Shown here: piece after piece, positions 36,575 to 49,200 of the stretch | Layout: the number at the start of each line of letters is the position of its first letter | How positions within the stretch are numbered: position 1 is the stretch's first letter | Assembly: GCA_018389105.1 (NCBI GenBank) | Contig: JACATO010001051.1 | Location: 1 to 64,000 of the forward strand | Direction: 5' to 3' | DNA length: 64,000 nucleotides | DNA from: Nautilus pompilius | Taxonomy: Eukaryota; Mollusca; Cephalopoda; Nautilida; Nautilidae | The notes under the pieces: model-generated | The model's database searches: none | What the model saw: the letters and a program-made list of their open reading frames with translations, nothing else | Told to the model about the DNA's origin: nothing | Position numbers and translations under genes: made by a program

Positions 36575-39500
36575 GAGTATCAGCCAGAAATAAAACAAGC
36601 ATTTACTTTACAAAATTGTTTTTATTTTGAAACATCATCTAGAATTATGACATGGTGGTTGATCCAATGTGATAATACTTAACACACACAAATGACATGT
36701 AAATGTACACATTGATCATCGAGGCAAGTTGTACTGCCAATCACTGACTGTACTGAAAGAAAAAATATTGAGTGCCTTCCCAGCATATAATAATAACAGT
36801 GAACAAGGAGTTCCTTTCCCTACCCCTCCCTGTAGCCATGATTTTAAGAAAAGATAATGGAACCTGTGAGACCCTGATTTACCTTTTGCTGTTAACAATA
36901 ACAAATATCCATAAAATCTAAAGCTGCATTTTAAAATCTCTGGATAAACTTCATTGTCAGACAGCAAAGGGTAACTAATTTAGTTTATTATTATTATAAA
37001 TTGTACGACAATAATTTTAGCAGGAGATCCATATCTCTAGAAACTGAACGAATGTAAATGGAAGCAGATTCTAGGAAATATTTGGGTCCATAGAGAGATG
37101 AGATGAGATGTTTTCTATAAGCTACTGTTACTGAAAACCAAATATTTGTAATGATATGGTTTCAACTCAATTGCTGCCTTCTTTCTATCAGGTTTAATGA
37201 AATAATGTCAGAATTGGTCCTTGAGTTCTTCATGGCAGTGCAGCATTTTACAAAAAATGGTTGTATTTATTTAGAGTAGAAGAAAAACAATCATCATCAG
37301 GATGTTACTCAATTGATTAATTACCAATTCATTATTAACCAGGCATACACCCACTGCACGGAAAAACAAACTATTAAATACAGCTGATATAAAAATCAAT
37401 CCTTGAGATTTAACCGCTGTTACTGCACAGGTCCTGGTTCGAGTGACTGATTAACAACAAATTTAAAGATATATGAAAGGATCGTGTAGCGCACACACGA
37501 GGATAGTCTTTTAACCTAACCCAGACGTCAAATCGATTTTTCCCCTTTTCAGCCCTATATCAGTCATGATAGAACAGAAAGCGGTGTAATAATATGTCAA
37601 CCACAAACACACTAAATAAGGTTTTCAATTAAGTTATGACGGACAAAGGAACCTGAACCAATACAAGAGACCGTTCTATAAATGCAAATAACTCTCTTTT
37701 TTTCGCCATCAGGTACAAAAAATGAAAAAAATCTACTGTAGTAATAGCAAATTATTCTCTGAAAGAAGAAAAAAGGTATTACTGCGCAGGGTCTCACAGG
37801 AGTTCACCAGAAATAATTGTTGTAAATCTCTCTACAAAATGTAAAAGGACAACATATTAAACAAAGAAGAAGAAATATCAAAATTGCATATTCTTATAAA
37901 AATCACAGAACCGGACTTCGGCGGTCCGCTGCCGACCACGAAGCCGGTCGGTCTAGCCTAAAATGATTTGCTAACTATTGTCTGATTATTTTACAAATTT
38001 AGCAAGATTTCGTTTGAATCAAAGAGTACCATCTTGCTCTCAAGTGACTAATGTCAGCGTTTGCTCAAAATATTGGATTCAACATTTTAATCCAATTAAA
38101 AGAGAAAAAAAAAAGGGGGGGTGGAAAAGTCAATGAATCCATTCAGCTGTACTGACTCTTCAGTGTGTACAAAACTGATTGTCTTTAGCTGTATGACAAT
38201 AATAAATGTAATCACCATGACGACTAGAGGTCACTGAGCATGCTCGGTCTGCACAATAAATAATGTATCCCATAATCCCTCCAATAACAATATTTAAATA
38301 ATCATAAATATAAGCAACAGCTGAACAGGAGCTAGCAAACACAAAAAATAAACAACTTTTTCTTTAAATTATGCTGAACATTAGTTTACTGTCAATAAAT
38401 AAAAATCACTACCTTTATATATATATTAAATAAAGTTCTGAGAAACCACAAAAGAGATGAAGCCGACACACACACAACATAAGGAAGTAATTACCAGTTT
38501 GCAAAGTTCACACTAGATTAATGTTTCTATGTGGTTAGAAATAAACAAACTACAGTATTATATCAGTAGTTACAAATAGCTGCTTCTGCCAACAAAATAA
38601 GCATAATAAACTTGATTTAAAAAAAAAAAAAAAACCAGCAAGAAGAGATGTTTAAGGTGGAAACATTACACATGTTACTGTGAAAACTGTCCACAAAATC
38701 AACTCCCAGCAGAATTCCATGTAGATTTAAATATCAGTGAAGGACTTTTGTAATGATCTAATGGCTCTTTATATGTATAAACAAATCTGGGCAGAATTTT
38801 CTACCATAGCAGGTTTGTTATTTCTCATGCATGAAGACTAGCGCTGTTTACATCTCAGTACGTTGGGTATATTGCACTTGAGGTGAGGAAAGCCTTCCAA
38901 ACCTTCATTAAAACTATTCATTCTTTTGTGGTTTCCCAGACTTCTATGAGCAGAGGCCAGCCTGGGTATTTGCTAGCCTTGCTTTTGAGTACTGTCAGGT
39001 TTACCTGTTATCTATGTCTAAACTACAATCTAAGAAACATTACTATCTTTACTAGAGACTTTCTAGTATGTGAGTGCACAGGTTTCTAATGGAATTTTAA
39101 AAAAAAAAAAGATTGGTCATAAATAATCATTGGTCATTTTAAATAAGGATATTATTACTTACTGCTTATATTAAATTAATCAAATATACATTAACACCAG
39201 TATTGATATGTACATATGTACATCTGGATCATTATGCTAATGACAAGGATTATCTTTGTTTTGCTTTTGCCACTGCTGTTGCGATGTGGATGAACAACCA
39301 ACCACCTTCACATACACGGACTACAGTAAATGAAGTCATATGCTGACTGAGAACTGAAAACCAGGATGAGATCACTGACAATGAATTACCAATACTGACT
39401 ATAAATGAACTACTGATCTCAATGAATGAGCAATGACGGGGGTGGACAAAGACAAGATAGCGCACGTCTGTGGGTGTGTCTGTCTGTCTGTCTGTCTCTC

Positions 39501-39800
39501 TTTTCTGTCATTTTTTTTTTTTTTGGGTTTTCTTCTTTTTTTTTTTAGAAAATGAAACTATTGATGAATGGTAAAAAATGAAGTCTAAAAACAATAGCTT
39601 TTCCACCATATAAAAATACAAATAAAAAGCTGGATGGCTGAATAGCTGCAGTCACCAATGTTGTCAGCTGCTCATGCTGGCCGGCACAGCATGAGATGGA
39701 CGACTCTGCACCACAGGTAACCAGACAAGATAAGCAATGGCTGTGTGTGAGCGGTGGGCGGGCGGGCACTTTCTACCCAGTAAACACACTCCAATCTACC
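36575..39800 (-). other. Jagged 3' flank: probable long 3' UTR plus spacer
   Basis: No coding signal on either strand. It contains AT-rich sequence with several minus-strand AATAAA candidates (plus TTTATT, for example near 36617, 36981 and 37265), so the 3' end of the Jagged transcript could lie anywhere in it. A GC-rich double hairpin stands out at 37912-37951. A tgtctgtctg run lies at about 39475-39498, with T runs just to its right. Confidence 0.45.
37912..37951 (-). other. GC-rich tandem hairpins, mutually exclusive folds
   Basis: CGGAC-(7)-GTCCG at 37912-37928 is followed by CCGACC-(8)-GGTCGG at 37932-37951. A competing single hairpin pairs CTTCG and GGTC (37916-37926) with GACC and CGAAG (37934-37943). 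It is an isolated GC-rich island in AT-rich DNA. Confidence 0.6.
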
Positions 39801-40237
39801 CTACACGATAATCTCTCTCTCAGACGCCGCTGCCGCCAAAGTCCTAGAAATTTCTATGTTGTCTTTTTTCTTTGTATATTTTTGGTGCAGAGTATTTTGC
39901 TTCAGATCTTCCAAGGAATCTGTCCGGCTGTTTAACAGCCTTTGAGAGCTTTTTTCGTATTTTTCTAAATTAATTTCATGCATTTCGGTGGTGAGGGACT
40001 TCCGAGATGTCCCCCCTCCTTTGTCTGTGCCGAACAAGGAGTTGCGTCGGAACCTGCGAAGGTTTTCCTCGTTCTCATTATTCGTTCTCGTTTCCAGGGC
40101 CTGCGCGGTAGCTGCATGGCGGCCGTACCGGCCCCGCCGTCGCTTCGTGTGCCAGAACACCAACAGGATGATGGTGATCACTCCGAGAAGTCCAACGATG
40201 GCGCACAGTATCGGGATGAGCGGTGTGTAGCTGTTAC
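39801..40237 (-). CDS. Jagged terminal exon: transmembrane and intracellular domain
   Basis: 437 nt from acceptor tgcccag to TAG at 39803-39801. [15 protein letters not shown], a hydrophobic helix, [29 protein letters not shown] and a C-terminal SEREIIV. The tail is about 110 residues and Lys/Arg/Glu-rich. Confidence 0.95.
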
Positions 40238-43200
40238 CTGGGCAAGAAAAACAACAGAGGCATTAGATTTCATCAAGAGCAGGGCACCAGCAGATTACAG
40301 GTAATGCAATCAACATGGATCTGTAGGAAAGCACATTTACCTCCTCGTTTCCCAGATCACATACATGACACTAAATTTACAAGGCAGAGAGAATATGAAT
40401 TTATTTATTGACCTTTATACTAAACTTGGAAATAATAAAAAGTCCCCAGAATTCCCACTTGGTAAAGTAGAACTGTTTTTCCACAGTACATGGGCATGAA
40501 GGCCAGAAAAGTTATGTTTTTAGCCAGCCTCCATGGCAAAAAACACAAGACAGACTTTCTATGACATAGCTTATTGCCAGGAGAATTGTGCAAATCTTCA
40601 TTAGTTTCACAGAGAAATTCCCTTATGCAGCAAAGTGTGAATATGCCATCTGCATCCAACCTTTCAAACCTGGTAATTTTAATGGCAGTTCACATGTGGC
40701 ATTTAAAACCACAGCTGTTCCTAGTGACTGAATTCCCAGCAAGAGATCTAAAACTCTATTCTCGACATTAAGTTGTTGGATATCTCTTTAATGTAGTGTT
40801 GATTGGACATACTTAAGTTAGAACTTGAACTCAGGGTTGTTTCAACACGGACTTCGAAAACGGCTGCCAAAGCTGTATTGTTGATCAACTTTTGACTGAC
40901 TGCATCAGCTATTTGTTGGACAGCTTTCTTTAAGATCTCATTGTTGGGGCTTCCACCACCTGTGGTCTGTAAAATAGACAAACAAGTCCTCATTATATCA
41001 TGTTTTGTTCCCTTTCCTCTCATCTGCCACGAGGAACTCAACTATTCATTTTATTTATCCAAAACTTTTACTGAAGACAGACAGACAGATTTATTTAATC
41101 AGAGTATGCTAACAGCAGCCAATGTCTTGGATAACATAATTACAGTTGTTGATAGTTAAAAGGCCCAGCCCAAATGCCATTGCAATTTTAGTTTTACTGC
41201 TTCTGTCTGGTACACAATTAAAGCAATACACCTGGTAAGAGTTACTTCTCATGCCACAATCCCAAGTATCCCAGAACTCTGTTTATCACTTAGTGCGAAT
41301 ATACAGCGGTATGCAAAAGTCATGCATAAAAATGACTAGACATAGAAAATGGGTTCTTATTTTGTAGAAATTAGTATGTTTTCTGTTTTAATTGAAAGGT
41401 ATCGGTGTCTTTAAACGATCAAAACACTAAGATCCATTTTGTAATTGCACAGTCCAAATCTAAATATTAATAAAATAATTTGCATGAAATCATCGTGAGG
41501 AAAAGTGGTGCATAACTACAGAAAATTAGGATATATATTTTGTGCTATAATAGTTTAGGAAAGTAGAATATAAATATGAAAACTGTCATTTTCCACTATT
41601 CTGATTAATTTTTGTTCAATATAGTGATGCCAATAGCCCGATATTTGACCCCTGAACAGCGGGCCACAATCGTTCACATGAAAGAAGATGGTGAAACTGG
41701 GTGGGTCATTGCGGATTGTATCGGTTGCAATCAGTTGACAATATCTTGCACCCCTGAAACGTTGGAAAGCTGATGGGAGCCCAATTTCGAAACGCAGAAC
41801 CAGCAGGCTGCGGAAAACAACAGCTTGACAGGATCGTCCGCACTTTCACCGACATCCAGTTGGCCTCGTGCACCATCAGACAGCGTTTGATCCACATGGG
41901 ACTGTTCGGTCAATCAGCACAGAAGAAGCCATTCATCGGTCTGGACAGTCATCGAAAGCGACTGCAGTGGGCTCACGACCATCTCCACTGGACCGTGGCC
42001 CAGTGGTTCCGAGAGTTGTTTTTCGACAAAAGCAACTTTGTGAGGGTCGGGTGTACGTACAACGATCGGTGTCCGAGAAATACCATCTTAGTTGCACTTG
42101 ACCGACTCTGCAGGCAGGGGGAGATTTGGCCATGGTCTGGGGCTATTTTCAATCGTCCGGTGTCGGTCCAAATGAATGCTCATGACTATGCTAAGATCGT
42201 TTCGGACATTGTCGAACCGTATGTGTGTGACCACATGCCCCTGATGGCCATCTATCAGCAGGACAACGCCCCCATCCACACAACTAGCAGTGTCAAGGCC
42301 TTGATGGCAGAGTTGCAAATCCCCTTCCTCGACTGGCCGGCTCAAACTCAGTGTTAGAGCCAAAAAACCGAAAAATAAAACCGATTTGAAACAGAAAATC
42401 GAGGAAGCCTGATCGGAGTTCAGTAGTGACAATTGTCAGTGTTTGGTAGCCAGCATGCCTTGTCGTTGTGAACAAGTTATCAAGAATTTCGGATATTCTA
42501 CTCATTATTGATAGATCTGATCAAATTGATTTGTATGCAACACTTTTGCACACGTTGATCTGATGCAAGTGATTTTCTAAAAATGAAACAATATTATTGG
42601 AATAGATATAGAAATACTTTAATGAACAAGATTCGATGCGAGCTAATTTACAGGAAAAATTATTTTTATGCAAGACTTTTGCACACCGCTGTAAGACGAA
42701 CTTACTTATTAAAACTGCAGTAACATAATAGAGCAAAATTCTAATAATTCTCCAGTTTCACCCCACCCTTTTAAATTATCAGTCAAACATGACTGTTAAT
42801 TCTTTGAATAAAATAAAAGGGAAGAAATACTTCCTTTTCTTAAAAAATAAGGTAATTGTCAGGATGTGGTCCTAATGATGTAGCAATGTCAAGTAACCAT
42901 GGTGCTTGTCTCTTAGTTTCTCCTGCAGATGTTTTGGAGTCATAAAAATAAGCCGAAGTAACGCACTGGGAGGTTTAACCCTATTGGGATAGAAACAACG
43001 CCTGAATACTTCATCCTTAACTCTAAAAATGCAATACTACTATTTAAAATCCAATTCCATCCTTTACCTGGATTTTTTCAAAAAAAAAAAATACAACACA
43101 AGTAAAACTGCTGATAATGTACGTAGGATAGGGAAGAGCAGCATTTCTCAGATCCAGAGATGTTGGAACAAAGCAGAACTTACCAATGTGACTTCAATGG

Positions 43201-46200
43201 AATCCAACCGCCCTGCCTGGATGGCACACAGTAGAATTATTGTCTGTTTTTCAGCATGACTCCTGACCTGAGGCATCGTTCTAAGCGCGGTGCAAATCAT
43301 TTCCACAGACACGCCCTTTTAGAATAAAACAAAAGGAAATTTATTACGACGGTGAAGCTAAACTGACATGCATTGAGGAGGGGGGAAGGGGGCGCTTCCA
43401 CCCAATCTACTGCAGGGCTGAGCTCCGTGGAGACAACCGCCAAGAACTAAGCTGAAGTTCCTGATCGCAAGACAATCTGCAAGCCGGGGTCTCGAGAAGT
43501 GTAGCCACACTGGTATTGGGATGTTTCCTTACTTATTGACAAACAGAACTCCCAATAATCAGTTGTAAAGAATTTTTTTTTTGTTTTAAGCATTTTTAGA
43601 AATATATAGAACCTCTTAGAGGTTGTGTTGGAATTTACAGTCCAAGTTGTCAAATGCTCTCTATACACATTTTCTATAATTTTTTTGTTTCTGTCTGTTT
43701 CCCATGTTGTTCTCTTTCTCTCTACATAATTTGGTGTAAAAGCAAGTCAGAAGTCTTGGATGGGTGGGGGATTTTTTACCCTTACACTGGCCAAAGTAAT
43801 GAAAATCAGGTGTCAGAGCCACAAGCAGCAGGATTCTCACCTTTTTTCGCAAAACATTTTCTTTTTTTAAAAAATTTAATTTGTTTTGAAATCTATGAGA
43901 CTTTTCCAGCATTCTTTGGCTTCTTTGCCCAAGGTGGACAGCCATGGCTTGTGAGTGTGACAGAGCCGGTCGAAAAACGTATATTTCACAGGAATAGAAC
44001 GATGTTTTAATGTGGTACAGCATGTGTCAGATATACTTGCTCTCTTTTTTAATTTGTGTTAGAAAAGATCTGCGTTTTTGCTCTTCAGCAAACGTAGCTA
44101 CTTACTGTTGGCATTTTGGATTTGTCAAACATCAGATCGATTTTCACACAGTTATTTCCCAGGTTGGCAGAGTTGGGGAGGCAGTTCGTGGAAATTCCGT
44201 CTGGGGCTGGATTTTCTACCCTGGTCACATGCTTACACTGACCCCAGGGAAGGCACGGTGGGGTGAAGCAGGTCTGCTCTGTTTCCAGCACACACGTTTG
44301 GTCGTGACCGCAGGTTGCAAGTGGTTCGGTCACGTTTGGATGACTGAGACAGTTCTGTGGCCCACACCAAACCTGTGCAGAGCAGGGCAATAAATAAGCA
44401 GACAGACAGAATCAACAATGATGAATGATCACCGTCACATAAGAAAACAGGCAGATTAGTTGAGTTTGACGTATTTATATTCTAAACAGATCTTTCTTCA
44501 CTGTACATTTCACCCTTGAAATTCATATAATCTTGGTGTACCACAAGTGGGAACACAACAGGAGGAAGAGATGGAATCTCAAATGTGAGAGTAAAAGAGG
44601 GTTATCACAATTTTTTAACAAAACAAGATCAGAAGATTACATTTGCTGCATATAAAATGAACAAAATTATTATTGATGTCCTAATGTCTGGGAAACCTTT
44701 GTGTAGGCTGCTGCTGTCTTTGTGTTAAATGATCTTCAAGGATGTGACAAATGAGGGAGGTACTGTATAAAAAATCTAGGTAGTAACAAACCTACCAGAA
44801 AGTGTTGTGCAGACAAGAGGAGGAAACAGTTTTGATGATAAAAATTATGGAAAGCTTTTTTGTTAAAAAGTAAAGTTTATCCTGGGCCTGGTTCCATAAG
44901 TGCAAACAAATTTGGCGATGGGTGTGGCTCAGGATTCCAGACACCCACTGTTTCATTACAAAAGAGCATTAAAATCTCTGTTTCTCAGCATCACAACAGA
45001 TAAAGGAACTCACCTTTGTACACTTAACCTGGCCGCTGCTACAGGTGCAGGAATTGCACTCGTGCTGCCAGGAAGAGCTATCCGAGTAAATACGCCGGTT
45101 AAACGCGCAAGATCTTGGTGATGGCGACTGTCCGACAACTGCGGAGAAAACGGGTACAGACTGTGGTAACATTTCAAACACAGTCCAGAGAAATAAGAAC
45201 GCACCCAGAAATCTATACACAACATACATCTTGATCCATCCATTAATCACCAAAACAAACCTGAAGTAAACGATGAGTTTTGCTGTTGGGTTTTTGTCAT
45301 TTTTTTCTTCCACCAAAGCAAAAAAGCGAATAAGGGAAACAGCAAACGGGTTTACGATGACTTTGGGCTGCTCTCTCGAGTGTGTGGGTCTTACCCAAAG
45401 AGGTAAAAAAAGGGGAGAGAAGGCCCGGTACATTTCTAAATCGTATCTCGATCCCTGCTTAAGCAACAAAGGGTAATTTCACAAACACCGCCCCCCCCTT
45501 TTTTCCCTTTCCTTGAACCAAACGAAAATGTTCACCAGTCTCCGTCAAATCTGGATTTTACCAAATAATCGGACCGATTCACTTACATGTCCAGTAAACT
45601 AAGCATGTTAGTGATCTTTCTTGTGTAGAACCATTCACAGAAAGTGAAGTGGGAAAAACACCTTGTTACAAGCAGCCTAGTAAGGCACCACCTCACACCA
45701 GCTCTCGTTAATTAAAGGTGAGTCACTCCCATTTATTCATATGTAAAGCTATCCAAGGATTCATAAGTTACTCCAAAAAAATAATTATGAGTTCGCTGCT
45801 TCCTTTATTATTTATTAGACTATATTTTCATTTTTAAAATAATAATAATAATAACCTTCCTGACAATTTTCTCCTGTCCGATCTGGGGGACAGATGCATC
45901 GGTACTTTCCAATTCCATCAATACACGTGCTGCCAAAGGTACAAGGGCTCGAAGTGCATTCATTTATATCTACAAACAAACAAACAGCAGGCGAGCTAAA
46001 TTAAGGCTTAGAAATATGCATTAAAAGAACACACTTCATTTTAAACAATGTGTTTATTTGTTTATAGAAGATTTTGGTGGAAAGTTCAGCATCACAAGAT
46101 TTGTTAGACTTTAACTTATTTGGTGTTACCACTTTTCTGAAATTAGAGAAACCCAAGGCACACGAACCATTTCAGGAAGTTCGGGGAGCCCCTGTTACCA

Positions 46201-49200
46201 GGGCGCTGGCAAATGTGAACAGCAAACATAAAATGGGTCAGTATTTTTAAAAAGTTCATCTCAAAAACCATGAATTACGTCTAAGGCAGCAACTTTTGTT
46301 CCAGATAAATTCTCATAAAGACCTGGTATAGTACCGGTCCCTTCTGAAGCGGATGTAAACTGCTTTATATGACAGTATTTAGGATTTTTAATATACAATA
46401 ACTTACTTATTCTGCAGTCAGGTCCAGCAAAGCCCTTAGCGCAGTCACACACATACCAATCCAATCCATCGATACAGCGAGCCCCATTATAGCTGGAGAG
46501 ACCAAAAAAAAAAAAACCCTCGTTCTTGTAAATCACAATTATGTTCTGAACAAATTTATACAGGTTTCCACTCGCATCCTATCGGAAAACTTCTGAAGCA
46601 AGAACAAGCAACTTTAATTGTTGAAACATCTATTTCATGCAAGGAAACGAATGACGACAAATTTAAAAGCTGGATGTTCAGAACATGAAGCATCGACGCC
46701 TGTGATGTGCTAACAGCTGTTTGGTTTTTGTAAACGATTCATTGTGTGACCATATCTATTACACCACCACATGCAGAAATTATGGTCAAATTCAGAATGT
46801 CTGTTTTTAATAAAATTAAGGTGATTTTTCCCACCCACCATTCTGCCATAGAGCCCAGTCAGAACTATTAAGCTTTAGTAACCAACCAAGTATCTCATCT
46901 TGTTCAACAAACAACAGTCAGAGGTTTATGTTTTACTTGGTGCTGAAGCAAGGGTGGATGCACAAGAAATCACTTACCAAGGAAAAGGATTACAGTCGTT
47001 TACATTCGTCTGACAGGTCACTCCTTCGTATCCCTCCTTACACAGACAGGTGAAGCTATCTCCACTGTTTACACAAGTCCCATCATTCTGACATGGCAAA
47101 GAATCACAGCTGTGCACAGTAGCTGCATACAAAAAAAAAAGAAGTTATCATAGCAGGAATGGTGATATTGCATTTAAAAATGCCCACAAGTGGCACTGCA
47201 TTAAATAAGTTATATCACACACATACACACGATGATATTTAATGACTCCTTTAGCTAAAGACGGGCTTTATATCTTATCTCCAGACTTTTTGTAAAGCTT
47301 GTGAATTAACTCATTTCATTCCAGATCTTTACTAGTGCTTGCTATAGTGGCAACAGTCCCCATTATGTATTCTCCTACTGTATGCAACCATCGTATTAAT
47401 GTCAGGGTTTTTAGGAGACCATTCCGGTTTTGAAAATGCTCCCCATTCTTGCGTTCAATGTAGTCTTGTCAGGGTGTATAAAATGCCTGCCCATTAATCT
47501 TGTTCCAGACAGAACAATGTTTGTAATCCTCAGTAGTCATTTTATTTTTAATTTCTAATGGATTTCAAGCTTCATTTTTGCTCAAAAAAAAATGCAAACT
47601 TGTACAGAGCAACTCCAAGCTCGGCTGTTGCTGTTATTGCACTGGTTAATATCTTTCTCTGGCCCCGCGTACAAATTGCCTTCATTTGCTTCCAGAAATT
47701 TTGATTCACCAGTAATATTACCTTGCTCCAATCGTCAGACATTTCTTTCTGTTTTCCTCTTTGTTGTAGACCATGTTCACTTAGCCTGCTCTGTCCTATA
47801 GGAATGCAACTTTAAGTACTGCTTCCAGCCTCTTCCCTTTTGGTTATTTACACCGCTCAGGATGTTTCAATTTGAGTCAACACGCTGAACAGAAACGCCC
47901 TTATTGTGCAAGCACGCAGTCTTTATTCAAATAGCTTCAGCCATCTCTTTTACAGGTACCATTAGCTATGTAACAGAGGCATGTCTGCACCTATCTTTCG
48001 TACATAGCAAAAATTCTGTGAAAAGGATGAAGACGAGAGTTAAATAAAGACCCTGTCTTCAGCTAAGGGGAGCGGGGAAGTCACAACAAATAGTAAATAT
48101 ACATATGTATGTGCAGTCTAAAAATACAAAATACTCATATAATAATTTCTGTGTATTCCAATACTCTCTAGATGTCTCCACATTCATGTCCACTTCACTG
48201 ATTGTACAAGGGTCGGTTGGATGTTAAACATGGGGTTAGAGAACCTTTCCAGTAAAATAAGGCTAACTTCTGTTGAACCCAAAACCGCTTTCTTTAGTAT
48301 TTCATACAGCGTTAGTAAGATGAACAGGTTAGTCCCTTCAGGGTAGCAACATTAATGATTCATAACACCACCTGGCACATCTATAGCTGATTATAAAGTG
48401 TCTCGTTGTCCTCTAGGTTATTTACAGTGGTTCCTGTTTTATTACCATCATTAACTGTGCCTGGAATGAATTGCTTTGTTTCCTTTTTCCCATGGAGGTT
48501 TGGTCTCCAATTCCCCCTCCTCCCATCACCAAGTAGATGATCCTTAAATTTTAGGCAAATTAATGTTTCGTTTGCTCTGCCACATTGTCCAGCAAGGCTC
48601 CACTCTTCTCGTGATTTATCAATTCTCAGACTTACCACATTTCCCACAATTCCATGCTCAAAATTCAGTGTAGTTGAATAAATTCCTGAGCAGCAAGCAT
48701 TGGATAGAGCAGACTAAAGCATTTGGAAGATATAATCAAGATCGTCTTGTACTTCTTCATCATCCCCCATCTGAGTCTGTGACCAATTTTCAGTCAATGG
48801 ACATTTTCAACTAACAGAAACTAAAATTGTATTAGAAGGTTAGATACATCTCCATAAAGGTGTTTTTAATTTAATGAAAAGTGTTTACTGAATGGATAAA
48901 TAAATCAGATAGATAATTTCAAATTTGGGATTATCCAGAACAAAACCTTTAAAATATTAAACATGATATAGTACCTTAATAAATTTTAAATATATATATC
49001 CCAGTCCTGTATATAAGATATTGAATTAACACTATGATCTTTTCTTTCCTGGTAGTCACATGACCTACATCAGCAACAGCTGTCTCGTAGATTATCTTCC
49101 ACGTTTTAAAAATGTAAAATACAATTTTTCTCCACTTTTTTTTTTGCCAGCATCCAATTAATTTCAGCACACAGGTGTAAGCTCATCCTTCAGGGAAACA

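Larger units (their letters stand above)
43316..46977. other. Jagged introns between EGF15 and the juxtamembrane exon
   Basis: Apart from the exons listed, these introns (43316-44105, 44373-45013, 45139-45855, 45970-46406, 46493-46977) show no gene. An AAT run at 45838-45855 abuts the EGF16 donor. Confidence 0.5.

Noticed and set aside
44969-45469. 166-codon minus-strand ORF starting [10 protein letters not shown]
   Set aside because: Only its last 41 codons (45138-45014) are the Jagged VWC exon; the rest is intron read-through.
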